From NCBI GenBank assembly GCA_013287095.1, contig JABDEJ010000055.1, positions 1 to 15,822 of the forward strand: a stretch of 15,822 nucleotides of DNA, written 5' to 3'. Position 1 is the stretch's first letter. Every line of letters starts with the position of its first letter. Below, in pieces: positions 7,957 to 13,787 of this stretch. Source of the stretch: Bacteroidota bacterium. Lineage in GTDB: Bacteria; Bacteroidota; Bacteroidia; CAILMK01. The translations under genes were made by a program, and so were the position numbers. Under the pieces are notes generated by a model. It saw only the letters and a list, made by a program, of their open reading frames with translations. It had not been told where the DNA came from and made no database searches.

Positions 7957-8136
7957 ATGAAAGCAGTTAAAGGTAAAACAAGGATAACCAAGGAAGGATT
8001 AAAGGTTACCGTAAACCATGCGCTGGATAAGTATGAAGATGTTATCTTAGCTCCAAAAAAAGTGGCCGAAGCTAAAAAAGCTATTAAGAGAATAGATTTT
8101 CCAAGCATTCATAGGCTTATTGCTCAAAGCAAATAG
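7957..8136 (+). CDS. Small basic protein downstream of the DUF6934-like gene
   Basis: The frame runs from ATG 7957 to TAG 8134-8136 and encodes 59 residues, MKAVKGKTRITKEGLKVTVN... ending HRLIAQSK. It is lysine-rich and amphipathic, with a DVILAPKKVAEAKKAIKRID helix-like segment and no membrane segment. It starts 39 bp after the DUF6934-like stop on the same strand and ends 22 bp before the second copy of the nuoM end. Both genes lie inside the same repeat-bracketed cassette, which suggests they travel together. A two-gene unit with a short basic partner resembles a toxin-antitoxin arrangement, but nothing in the sequence proves that. I do not recognise the family. Confidence 0.55.
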   Translation: MKAVKGKTRITKEGLKVTVNHALDKYEDVILAPKKVAEAKKAIKRIDFPSIHRLIAQSK

Positions 8137-8158
8137 TGTAAGCGCCTACTCGTTTCTT

Positions 8159-8224
8159 AATACCACCGAACCTGCTATTACAGCTATACTCAAGAATATC
8201 CCGAACGTGGATATCTGGCAGTAG
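8159..8224 (+). pseudogene. Second, diverged copy of the nuoM 3' end
   Basis: These 66 bp match the end of nuoM (7376-7441) at 57 positions and end in the same TAG. Read in frame they give NTTEPAITAILKNIPNVDIWQ against DTTEPAITAILKGIPNVDIWQ, shown here for comparison as two residue changes (D to N, G to N). Five other codons differ only synonymously. In-frame similarity may reach a little further upstream (the codons for SAYSFL against GIYPKPLL), then stops. No start or rest of the gene is present, so it is a fragment. The copies are 783 bp apart. Confidence 0.88.
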
Positions 8225-8330
8225 GAAAAGTGAAGCGGACGCCTCAAATAGTGAGACGGGAGCTACAGGCAACAGCTTTGATGAAAAGCAAGATAAAGTA
8301 AGAAAATTTGTCGGGTAAAATATTATTTGT

Positions 8331-8762
8331 ATGATTAAATATTTGAGCTTTTGCCACAGGGAACCAGATAACCATATTATTGATTTAGAATCAGAAACTA
8401 TTGATAGTCTTACTTCTCTTTCTGGAGTATATATTATTAGAAGCAAACGGAAGTACTTTCCTTACCCTTTTGGCACATCTCCAATTATTTATATAGGCTT
8501 GGCAAGTAATCTTCGAAGAAGATTAAAGGAACACAGATCCGATATCGAAAATTTGAGAAAAAGTCCAAAAAAAGATAGAGGAGATCTTCCTTATTATTCA
8601 AGGTTTCAATATTTTATTACATTCGGCTCGAAAGTGCACTACTTTACAACAAGAGGAAAACAGCATGAGAAAAATTTAGAAAATAAAATAATGATGGCCT
8701 TCTACAAAAGATATGGCGCACTACCAATCGGTAACGGTGCCTTTTCGTGGGAGAAAGTTTGA
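8331..8762 (+). CDS. Stand-alone GIY-YIG nuclease-domain protein
   Basis: The 143-residue protein is one GIY-YIG endonuclease-type domain. The first strand carries GVY (residues 32-34, in SGVYIIRS), the second YIG (54-56, in IIYIGLASNLRRRLKEH). The arginine of the catalytic helix is among R62-R64, and a candidate metal-binding glutamate is E117 in KNLENKIMMAFYKRYG. All the key residues of the fold therefore appear to be present. The N-terminal 30 residues (CHREPDNHIIDLES) are not part of the classic domain. No DNA-binding or ATPase domain is attached and no homing-type partner is adjacent. The role is unknown; DNA cleavage or repair is an inference from the fold. It follows the nuoM fragment by 106 bp, and no clear promoter was seen before it. 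Confidence 0.8.
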   Translation: MIKYLSFCHREPDNHIIDLESETIDSLTSLSGVYIIRSKRKYFPYPFGTSPIIYIGLASNLRRRLKEHRSDIENLRKSPKKDRGDLPYYSRFQYFITFGSKVHYFTTRGKQHEKNLENKIMMAFYKRYGALPIGNGAFSWEKV

Positions 8763-8779
8763 TTTGCCAACGTGGCTCG

Positions 8780-8815
8780 AATCTTATCTTAGCAAAGATT
8801 TTTCCTTTTTCTTTT
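8780..8815 (+). terminator. Possible terminator after the GIY-YIG gene
   Basis: A 6-bp stem, aatctt (8780-8785) with aagatt (8795-8800), has a 9-base loop and is followed by a T-rich tract reaching about 8815. The stem is weak and AT-only apart from one G-C pair, so this is a tentative call. Confidence 0.35.
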
Positions 8816-8893
8816 TCGTGGTCTTCACAGACCACTCGCACTCACCGCGATAATATCATCCTAACCACCTCGCAAACAAATAAATAATCCTAA

Positions 8894-8978
8894 GAGCGTC
8901 ATTGCGGCCGGCTTGAGCTTGCCTCAGCCTGAGCCGCAATCTTGTGGATACGTGCCGTGGTAACAATGATGCGCTTTT
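8894..8978. repeat. REP-like palindromic unit 1
   Basis: The unit begins gagcgtcattgcggc (8894-8908) and ends caatgatgcgctttt (8964-8978). Inside, attgcggc (8901-8908) pairs perfectly with gccgcaat (8933-8940), and ggct pairs with agcc further in. The motif gtcattgcg...cgcaat resembles dispersed palindromic repeats common between genes in several bacterial phyla. Confidence 0.6.
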
Positions 8979-9020
8979 CATATCAACTCACCAAAGAAAA
9001 AAAGCAACTTCGTCACCTCG

Positions 9021-9091
9021 GAGCGTCACGACGGGATTGTGGCTTGCAGTCTTCTCGTCCCTCGAATCCTTTGCCGCAATGACGCGCTTTT
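9021..9091. repeat. REP-like palindromic unit 2
   Basis: The unit begins gagcgtcacgacgg (from 9021) and ends ccgcaatgacgcgctttt (to 9091). The start and the end match those of unit 1, but the interior differs. Its right edge, gccgcaatgacgc (9073-9085), is the exact 13-bp inverted complement of 8896-8908 at the left edge of unit 1, so the two units together are also bounded by inverted repeats. Confidence 0.6.
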
Positions 9092-9120
9092 TTGGACGTT
9101 TTATTTCTTTATTCCATAGC

Positions 9121-9414
9121 CTAATCCTCTTCAAACTTCCCTATCCCTTCAATTTCTGACTTCTTTGCAAGAAATACTTCTTCAATATCGTAATCATCCT
9201 GAAGGCCGAGCCAGAATTTCGGTGAATTGCCAAAATAGACACTGAAACGGAGCGCAGTGTCTGCCGTTACGCGGCGCTTCCCTTTGATAATTAAGGAAAG
9301 CCTGGTTTGCGGAATGCCTGTATCTTTTGCCAGTTTATAGGCAGTGATATTCATAGGTTGAAGGAACTCTTCTTTTAACACTTCACCAGGATGTATGTTA
9401 TTTAATCTTTCCAT
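9121..9414 (-). CDS. higA: HigA-type antitoxin
   Basis: This is a DNA-binding antitoxin of a type II toxin-antitoxin pair; it should neutralise HigB and repress the operon. The 97 residues are normal for HigA/VapI. They open with the family signature NIHPGEVLKEEFLQPM (6-21). The XRE-type helix-turn-helix follows at about 23-60: AYKLAKDTGIPQTRLSLIIK, then KRRVTADTALRFSVYFGNSP and FWLGLQDDYDI. The C-terminal 20 residues are charged. The gene starts 6 bp after the higB stop, giving the toxin-first order typical of higBA. The start ATG at 9414 leads directly into the conserved motif. Confidence 0.93.
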   Translation of the reverse strand: MERLNNIHPGEVLKEEFLQPMNITAYKLAKDTGIPQTRLSLIIKGKRRVTADTALRFSVYFGNSPKFWLGLQDDYDIEEVFLAKKSEIEGIGKFEED

Positions 9415-9420
9415 ATTATT

Positions 9421-9702
9421 TTAATGATAATCAGTTATTTGTACGTCAGTTGCTATTCCATTGATCCATTTAAAAACAATCCTCCATTGATTATTGATCC
9501 TTATACTATAGTATTCTTTCAAGGTGCCACTTAATTTTTCAAGCCTGTTAGAAGGCGGAATTTTTAAATCGGCAAGGTTTTCAGAGTTATGCAACATCCT
9601 CAGTTTTCTTCTTCCAATTTGCTGTATTTGTAACGGGATGTTTTTAACCCTTTCACCATTCCATATTTTTTGGGTTTCCTTGTTCCCGAAATTAAGAATC
9701 AT
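9421..9702 (-). CDS. higB: HigB-type (RelE/ParE fold) toxin
   Basis: This is probably a ribosome-dependent mRNA endonuclease that blocks translation when free of HigA. I take the ATG at 9702, which gives 93 residues starting MILNFGNKETQKIWNGERV. This is the family's usual length and N-terminus. A longer frame to 9729 would add nine residues that are encoded by the operator repeats and would start upstream of the expected transcript start, so it is rejected. Family features are RRKLRMLHNSENLADLKIPP, then NRLEKLSG (the conserved L..L.G step), and near the end YYSIRINNQWRIVFKW with the conserved arginine. The end is DVQITDYH. It is the first gene of the operon; higA follows after 6 bp. Confidence 0.93.
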   Translation of the reverse strand: MILNFGNKETQKIWNGERVKNIPLQIQQIGRRKLRMLHNSENLADLKIPPSNRLEKLSGTLKEYYSIRINNQWRIVFKWINGIATDVQITDYH

Positions 9703-9727
9703 ACTAACGTCTTGAGATACTAACGTC
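9701..9727 (-). promoter_or_regulatory. Likely HigA operator: two direct repeats
   Basis: The 11-bp sequence atactaacgtc occurs exactly twice on the plus strand, at 9701-9711 and 9717-9727, with a 16-bp step. The first copy covers the higB start codon; the second abuts the -7 box. This position, over the transcript start of a toxin-antitoxin operon, fits autorepression by HigA. The step of about one and a half helical turns is unusual for two dimers on one DNA face. Confidence 0.6.
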
Positions 9728-9758
9728 AAAGGTAAATAAAATAGTTCGATTATACAAT
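9727..9758 (-). promoter_or_regulatory. higBA promoter
   Basis: On the minus strand, TTG (9757-9755) stands 20 bp before TACCTTTG (9734-9727), in good agreement with the Bacteroidota pattern. Transcription should start near 9720, between the two operator repeats, so the leader is short. Confidence 0.65.
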
Positions 9759-9834
9759 TAACAATATTTGATTATCTATAATGCATAATTGGTCAACAGA
9801 GGTTAGCGCTTTCCATTAAAACCATCCAAACAAT

Positions 9835-9842
9835 TACCTTTG
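9835..9842 (+). promoter_or_regulatory. -7 box of the Crp-type regulator gene
   Basis: TACCTTTG, the same octamer as in the higBA promoter, lies 24 bp before the ATG at 9867. The -33 region has only TTT at 9810-9812 instead of TTG. Confidence 0.55.
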
Positions 9843-9866
9843 TTTCTATAAACTCTCGAATGCATC

Positions 9867-10448
9867 ATGAACAGTTCCTTAATTCTTTCGGCTATTAATA
9901 AAGATGTTTCGTTAGATGAAAACGAAGCAGGGTACCTGGAATCTGTCTTAATTTCGAGGCCTTTTAAGCGAGGCGAAATGATTGTAAACAGCGGAGAACC
10001 TGCCCGCTATATGATGTTTGTAAATGCCGGCTATCTCATGACTTACTTTACCGATAAAGATGGTTTGGAGCATGTTATTCATTTTGCCGCAACCGGGTGG
10101 TGGTGTGGGGATATTTATAGTTTAAGTTCTCACCAGGCAACTATCTATGCCACAAAGGGATTGACAGATGGTGAGGTGCTTTTTCTGCCGAGGTCCGCAC
10201 AGGAACAGCTCTTTGAAAAGCATCCCAAATTTGATCGGTATTTTCGCATATTCTTTCAGAATTCATTGATCAGGCAACAATTGCGCTTTGTAGAAAATTA
10301 TGTCAATACCGCAGAAGAGCGATATGATGCTTTCAAAATGAGATATCCGGGCATGGAACAATATGTACCTCAGAAATACATCGCCTCCTATCTTGGCATT
10401 ACCCCGGAATTTTTGAGTAAGATCCGGAAAAGAACTGTAATAAAATAG
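9867..10448 (+). CDS. Crp/Fnr-family transcription regulator
   Basis: The 193-residue cytoplasmic protein has a cyclic-nucleotide-binding-type beta-barrel (about 25-115: FKRGEMIVNSGEPARYMMFV, then HFAATGWWCGDIYSL) and a dimerisation helix near 130-150. The short helix-turn-helix is at about 168-190 (VPQKYIASYLGITPEFLSKI followed by RKR). This matches the short Crp-like regulators common in Bacteroidota. The typical cAMP-contact motif RxS is not obvious in the barrel, so binding of cAMP is doubtful; the effector is unknown. An arginine- and glutamate-rich link (NTAEERYDAFKMRYP) is family-typical. The next gene, yceI, lies 101 bp downstream behind a hairpin. An inverted repeat before yceI makes it the nearest target candidate. 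Confidence 0.9.
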   Translation: MNSSLILSAINKDVSLDENEAGYLESVLISRPFKRGEMIVNSGEPARYMMFVNAGYLMTYFTDKDGLEHVIHFAATGWWCGDIYSLSSHQATIYATKGLTDGEVLFLPRSAQEQLFEKHPKFDRYFRIFFQNSLIRQQLRFVENYVNTAEERYDAFKMRYPGMEQYVPQKYIASYLGITPEFLSKIRKRTVIK

Positions 10449-10471
10449 ATCTTAACCTGGTTTAAGATTTT
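10449..10471 (+). terminator. Hairpin after the Crp-type gene
   Basis: Immediately after the TAG, atcttaacc (10449-10457) pairs with ggtttaagat (10459-10468) around a single unpaired T, with one bulge. TTT follows. It could be an intrinsic terminator with a short U tract; a palindromic regulator site is the alternative reading. Confidence 0.5.
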
Positions 10472-10489
10472 AGCTTCTCTTTCTTAATC

Positions 10490-10527
10490 TTGTTTATTGG
10501 TGAACAAACAGTCAGGGCTGAATTTTG
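10490..10527 (+). promoter_or_regulatory. yceI promoter region with inverted repeat
   Basis: TTG (10497-10499) stands 20 bp before GAATTTTG (10520-10527), an imperfect TAnnTTTG box. An inverted repeat ttgtt (10490-10494) / aacaa (10503-10507) overlaps the -33 element. This is the position expected for a regulator such as the adjacent Crp-type protein. The half-sites are short, so chance is possible. Confidence 0.4.
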
Positions 10528-10549
10528 TACCTTAATAAATCAATAAATT

Positions 10550-11089
10550 ATGACAAGCGAAACAAAAACAAAATGGATCATTGACCCCAAACATTCTGAA
10601 GTTCAATTTAAGGTAAAACATCTCGCGATTTCCAATGTATCAGGCACCTTTAAACTATTTCAGGGAGAAGTTCAAAGTGAGGGCGAAGATTTTAATAACG
10701 CATCCATTCATTTTGAGATGGATTCAGATAGCATTGACACGAACCTGCAGGAACGTGACGGCTTCCTCAAATCAGAAAACTTCCTGGACGTACAAAAATT
10801 CCCAAAACTTATTTTCGATGGCAACCTTCTAAAGAAGGACGATAATTATCATCTTGAGGGTGAATTAACCATCCGCGAAACCAAAAAAGCCATTAAAATG
10901 GATGTGGAACATACCGGAACCGGAATGGGGAGGTTTAACGACTACAGGGCTGGTTTTGAGTTAAATGGTAAAATTAACAGGAAAGATTTCGGGCTGGTTT
11001 TCAATATGGTAACTGAAGCGGGAAGTCTTATCATGGGAGAAGAAATAAAACTTCATTGCGATATAGAAATCATCAGGCAAGGCGAATAG
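10550..11089 (+). CDS. YceI-family protein
   Basis: YceI proteins are lipocalin-like beta-barrels that bind isoprenoid-type lipids such as polyprenyl chains. The 179 residues span one complete domain. It starts at WIIDPKHSEVQFKVKHLAIS (about 9-28), with the conserved DP-H-S-V-F--KHL pattern. GTFKLFQGEV, DSIDTNLQERDGFLKSENFL (the conserved N..RD..L.S..FFD block) and a KFPKLIFDG motif follow. The C-terminus carries FDVEIVR-like residues (LHCDIEIIRQGE). There is no signal peptide, so unlike E. coli YceI this copy should be cytosolic. GRFNDYRAGFELNGKINRKD matches the usual GFE..G.INR.DFG motif. It is followed by a convergent gene and a strong hairpin. Confidence 0.93.
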   Translation: MTSETKTKWIIDPKHSEVQFKVKHLAISNVSGTFKLFQGEVQSEGEDFNNASIHFEMDSDSIDTNLQERDGFLKSENFLDVQKFPKLIFDGNLLKKDDNYHLEGELTIRETKKAIKMDVEHTGTGMGRFNDYRAGFELNGKINRKDFGLVFNMVTEAGSLIMGEEIKLHCDIEIIRQGE

Positions 11090-11147
11090 AAAGAAGTGTT
11101 TTTTAATTGGATGCCATTAAAAAATACAGTACGATATTAGCGCCATA

Positions 11148-11171
11148 GGGCAGGGGCAAGCCCTGCCCCTA
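11148..11171. terminator. Strong GC hairpin between convergent genes
   Basis: gggcaggg (11148-11155) pairs perfectly with ccctgccc (11161-11168) around the loop gcaag. The element fits a bidirectional barrier between yceI (plus) and the response regulator (minus). No long U tract follows on either strand. It looks like a dispersed palindrome (aggggcaggg...ccctgcccct) rather than a plain terminator. Its outer right flank, cta at 11169-11171, is the stop codon of the minus-strand regulator. Confidence 0.6.
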
Positions 11172-12428
11172 CGCGTGTGCTTCTTTCCATTTCCCTTCGG
11201 CCCATTGAAGGAACTCTTTAAGAGTGCTGAATTTGTCCATTGGCAACCCATCTGCATGTGTGGGTTTTAAGCCAGGATGGGCATATAGTTCTACATCCCT
11301 CACGGTAATCTGTTCCTGGGAAAGAATGGCGAGCCGCTCTACCACATTATGCAGTTCGCGGATATTACCGGTCCAATCCATTTGTTGCAGCGCTTCTATA
11401 GATCCTGGGCCAAAACGCTTTGGTTGCATTTTGTAATCAGCCACTATTTCGCTCAAAAATGCTTCCGCCAAAAGGGGAATGTCTTCAATTCGTTCGTTCA
11501 ATGATGGGACATGTATCAATATTACACTCAAGCGATGATAAAGGTCTTCCCTGAAATTGCCTTTCTGAATTTCGTTGTAGAGGTTTTTATTGGTAGCTGC
11601 TACAATACGCACATTTACAGGGGTTTCCTTGTCTCCCCCCACGCGGGTTATTTTATTTTCCTGTAAGGCACGCAGTACTTTGGCCTGAGCTGATAAGCTC
11701 ATATCCCCGATCTCGTCCAGGAATAAGGTGCCGCCATTGGCCTGCTCAAATTTGCCGATGCGTTGCTTAATAGCTGAAGTAAATGATCCCTTTTCATGCC
11801 CGAATAATTCACTTTCTATCAGTTCTGATGGTATGGCAGCACAGTTCACTTCTACCAATGGCCCATCCGCACGTTGGCTCTTCTCGTGGATCCATCGTGC
11901 TACAAGTTCTTTACCGGTTCCATTTGCGCCTGTTACCAATATCCTTGCTTCAGTTGGCGCTACACGATCAATCGTGTCTTTTATCGTTTGTATCGCTTCT
12001 GAGTCGCCGATAATTTCCCTTGTTTTGGCAACTTTTCTTTTTAAAGTCCTCGTTTCTGTGATCAGGGTTGACTTATCGAGTGCATTTCGGATGGTAATAA
12101 GCATCCTGTTGAGATCCGGTGGCTTGGCAATAAAATCGAAGGCACCTTTTTTCGCGGCTTCAATAGCTGTCTCAACCGTACCATGCCCGGAAATCATGAT
12201 CACAGGAACATCCGGAGCTATCTCCATGGCTTTTTCAAGAACTTCCATGCCATCTACCCTGGGCATTTTTATATCACAAAGGATCAGGTCAAAACTGTTC
12301 TTTTTGATGAGGTTTATCCCCATCTGGCCGTCTGAAGCCTCTTCTACCTGGTAGCCTTCGTGCTCCAGGATGTCTTTCAGCGTCTCCCTGATGAGTTCCT
12401 CGTCGTCAATGATCAAAATTTTTGGCAT
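11169..12428 (-). CDS. NtrC-type sigma54-dependent response regulator, no Fis HTH
   Basis: The receiver domain (1-115) has the acidic pair DDE at 8-10, the phosphorylation site D52 in LCDIKMP, S80 and K102. The AAA+ domain (about 140-370) has Walker A GANGTGKE (167-174), Walker B GGTLFLDE (232-239), the NFREDLYHRL arginines (293, 299) and the WTGNIRELHN motif. The sigma54 contact loop, GAFTGA in most members, reads GSFTSA (214-219): the threonine is kept, and two positions are serine. At 419 residues it ends about where the C-terminal Fis-type DNA-binding domain should begin (KFSTLKEFLQWAEGKWKEAH), so that domain is missing. It may act without specific DNA binding or be a truncated gene. No histidine kinase is nearby. 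Divergent to the thioredoxin genes. Confidence 0.93.
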   Translation of the reverse strand: MPKILIIDDEELIRETLKDILEHEGYQVEEASDGQMGINLIKKNSFDLILCDIKMPRVDGMEVLEKAMEIAPDVPVIMISGHGTVETAIEAAKKGAFDFIAKPPDLNRMLITIRNALDKSTLITETRTLKRKVAKTREIIGDSEAIQTIKDTIDRVAPTEARILVTGANGTGKELVARWIHEKSQRADGPLVEVNCAAIPSELIESELFGHEKGSFTSAIKQRIGKFEQANGGTLFLDEIGDMSLSAQAKVLRALQENKITRVGGDKETPVNVRIVAATNKNLYNEIQKGNFREDLYHRLSVILIHVPSLNERIEDIPLLAEAFLSEIVADYKMQPKRFGPGSIEALQQMDWTGNIRELHNVVERLAILSQEQITVRDVELYAHPGLKPTHADGLPMDKFSTLKEFLQWAEGKWKEAHA

Positions 12429-12542
12429 GAGAATTGGAGTCTATAATTTAATATTCGGATTGTACGTTATTGAAAAGTATAACGCAAATTTCGGGCTAAA
12501 AATTTTTACCTGCTTGTTTTATCAAAATTAAATAAGACTGCT

Positions 12543-12550
12543 TAACTTTC
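12543..12550 (+). promoter_or_regulatory. Possible -7 box of the first thioredoxin-like gene
   Basis: TAACTTTC differs from TAnnTTTG in its last base and lies 16 bp before the ATG at 12567. A TTG at 12514-12516 is 26 bp upstream, farther than usual. The call is weak. Confidence 0.3.
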
Positions 12551-12566
12551 TGAAAATTTTGTCAAG

Positions 12567-13097
12567 ATGAAAAAACTGCTTCTCTTCCTCTGTATTATCG
12601 CTGCACTATCTTTTAAATCAGCCCCTTCGATCACTTCCCATAAAGATGCCAGATTATTCAATCCACGGAGTGGCAATCCTGTCGATTTTAAATTGAAAGA
12701 TATCAATGGCAAATTTGTATCCCTGAGTGATTTCAGGGGCAAGTTTGTAGTTATTGATTTCTGGGCCAGTTGGTGTATTCCTTGCCGCGAAGAAATGCCT
12801 GCTGCAGAAAAACTTATTAATAGTTTGTCGGGTAATGACAAACTGGTCTTTTTATTCATCAGTTTTGACGAGGATGAAAGTGCGTGGAAAAAGGCAGCCA
12901 AGCCGCATGAAGATGATGGCCCACAGTTAATTATAGGTGATAAGAACGAAGACCTGAAAGCCATGTTTAATATGGATGAAATCCCGCACTTTGCCTGGGT
13001 TAACAGTAAGGGTGTTATTGTAAAAATGGATGCTCCAAGGCCGAGCGAGTTTGGCACAAAAGCCACATTGCAGGCTTATCTGATGGCTGATAAATAA
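12567..13097 (+). CDS. Exported TlpA-like thioredoxin-fold protein 1
   Basis: The 176-residue protein should act in the periplasm as a disulfide reductase or oxidoreductase. It opens with a signal peptide (MKKLLLFLCIIAALSFKSA). The TlpA/AhpC-type thioredoxin fold starts at FKLKDINGKFVSLSDFRGKF (41-60), has the active site WCIPC with cysteines 70 and 73, and ends with the cis-proline P140 in DEIPHFAWV. The strand LVFLFISFDEDESAWKKA matches TlpA proteins. Close behind lies a paralogue (13265) with both cysteines at the same residue numbers and the same tail element MDAPRPS/DDAPRPS. The substrate is unknown. The active-site dipeptide IP differs from the GP of its neighbour, which suggests different redox potential or partners. 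Confidence 0.9.
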   Translation: MKKLLLFLCIIAALSFKSAPSITSHKDARLFNPRSGNPVDFKLKDINGKFVSLSDFRGKFVVIDFWASWCIPCREEMPAAEKLINSLSGNDKLVFLFISFDEDESAWKKAAKPHEDDGPQLIIGDKNEDLKAMFNMDEIPHFAWVNSKGVIVKMDAPRPSEFGTKATLQAYLMADK

Positions 13098-13177
13098 TAT
13101 CAGCGCAACTAAATGCTTTAAATTGTGTTAGTTTTATATAACCGTCAAGTTTGCCCTCAATTTTTACATCAAAAGGC

Positions 13178-13210
13178 TTGCATATTTCATAGGGAAGTTT
13201 ATTAACTTTG
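13178..13210 (+). promoter_or_regulatory. Promoter of the second thioredoxin-like gene
   Basis: TTG (13178-13180) stands 22 bp before TAACTTTG (13203-13210), a full match to the Bacteroidota pattern. The expected transcript start is near 13217, about 48 bp before the ATG. The two paralogues can therefore be expressed separately. Confidence 0.65.
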
Positions 13211-13264
13211 TTTTGTAGTTATTGAAAGCAGACTTCTAAACCCGGTCTCTAAACCAAAATCGTC

Positions 13265-13786
13265 ATGTGGATGCATCGAATTCTCTTGATGTTATTCTTA
13301 GTGGCATTGTCTTCATTCAAAAATGCAGATAACGTCCAAAGGTTGATTGTGCCCTATCCTGGTGGCCATGATGCAACAGTAGATTTTACTTTGCAGGATT
13401 CCGCGAACCATACTGTAAGCCTTAGCCAATTCAAGGGGAAATTTGTGGTGATATGTATGGAAGCGAACTGGTGCGGGCCCTGTATGCAGGAATTAGCGCC
13501 TACGAAAGAAATGCAGGCTGACTTGCTGGGCCAGAATATTGTATGGGTTTTTATAAGTTTCGATCGTGACAAGGAGTCCTGGGATGAAGCAAGAAAGGAA
13601 AATAACCTGAAGGGGATTCAACTCTGGGGCAAACCCAAATCCGAGGACCTTAAAAAGACTTTTAGGTTTGATTCTCTACCCTATTATATATGGGTTGATA
13701 AAGATGGTTCCATTGTGGAAGATGATGCGCCTAGGCCTTCTGCTCACAGTGCTAAAAAGCAGTTGAAATTGTATTTGAATGGGTGA
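13265..13786 (+). CDS. Exported TlpA-like thioredoxin-fold protein 2
   Basis: A paralogue of the preceding gene with 173 residues. A hydrophobic signal sequence (HRILLMLFLVALSSFKNA) leads into the fold at VDFTLQDSANHTVSLSQFKG (39-58), with the active site NWCGPC (cysteines 70 and 73) and the cis-proline P139 in DSLPYYIWVD. Here the strand before the active site reads VICMEANWC instead of VIDFWASWC, with a third cysteine at 64. The second half (WVFISFDRDKESWDEARKEN) aligns with its neighbour, and the tail DDAPRPSAHS repeats the motif. The start could be M1 or M3 (MHRILL). It is separated from paralogue 1 by 167 bp with its own promoter. The next gene is convergent. Confidence 0.9.
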   Translation: MWMHRILLMLFLVALSSFKNADNVQRLIVPYPGGHDATVDFTLQDSANHTVSLSQFKGKFVVICMEANWCGPCMQELAPTKEMQADLLGQNIVWVFISFDRDKESWDEARKENNLKGIQLWGKPKSEDLKKTFRFDSLPYYIWVDKDGSIVEDDAPRPSAHSAKKQLKLYLNG

Positions 13787-13787
13787 A

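Larger units (their letters stand above)
8763..9120. other. Gene-free stretch with hairpins and two palindromic units
   Basis: No credible gene was found in these 358 bp. They hold the possible terminator above, a perfect 7-bp hairpin with a 4-base loop at 8818-8835 (gtggtct/agaccac), and two GC-richer REP-like units. Base composition changes visibly near 8890, from AT-rich to GC-rich. Confidence 0.6.

Noticed and set aside
8818..8835. Perfect 7-bp hairpin read as a terminator
   Set aside because: No T tract follows on either strand; the T-rich run lies before it. Only listed within the gene-free stretch.
8644..8841. 65-residue minus-strand frame over the GIY-YIG 3' end
   Set aside because: Overlaps the real gene and its terminator region; no recognisable protein features.
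9703..9729. Longer HigB start at 9729
   Set aside because: The added residues are encoded by the operator direct repeats and the start would lie before the expected transcript start; the ATG at 9702 gives the family length.
10449..10507. Paired operator sites for the Crp-type regulator
   Set aside because: The first palindrome (10449-10468) is placed like a terminator and does not share half-sites with the second (10490-10507), so a common operator is not supported.
11728..12354. 208-residue open frame on the plus strand opposite the response regulator
   Set aside because: It is fully antisense to a clear receiver and AAA+ domain and its translation shows no family features; a frame shadow.
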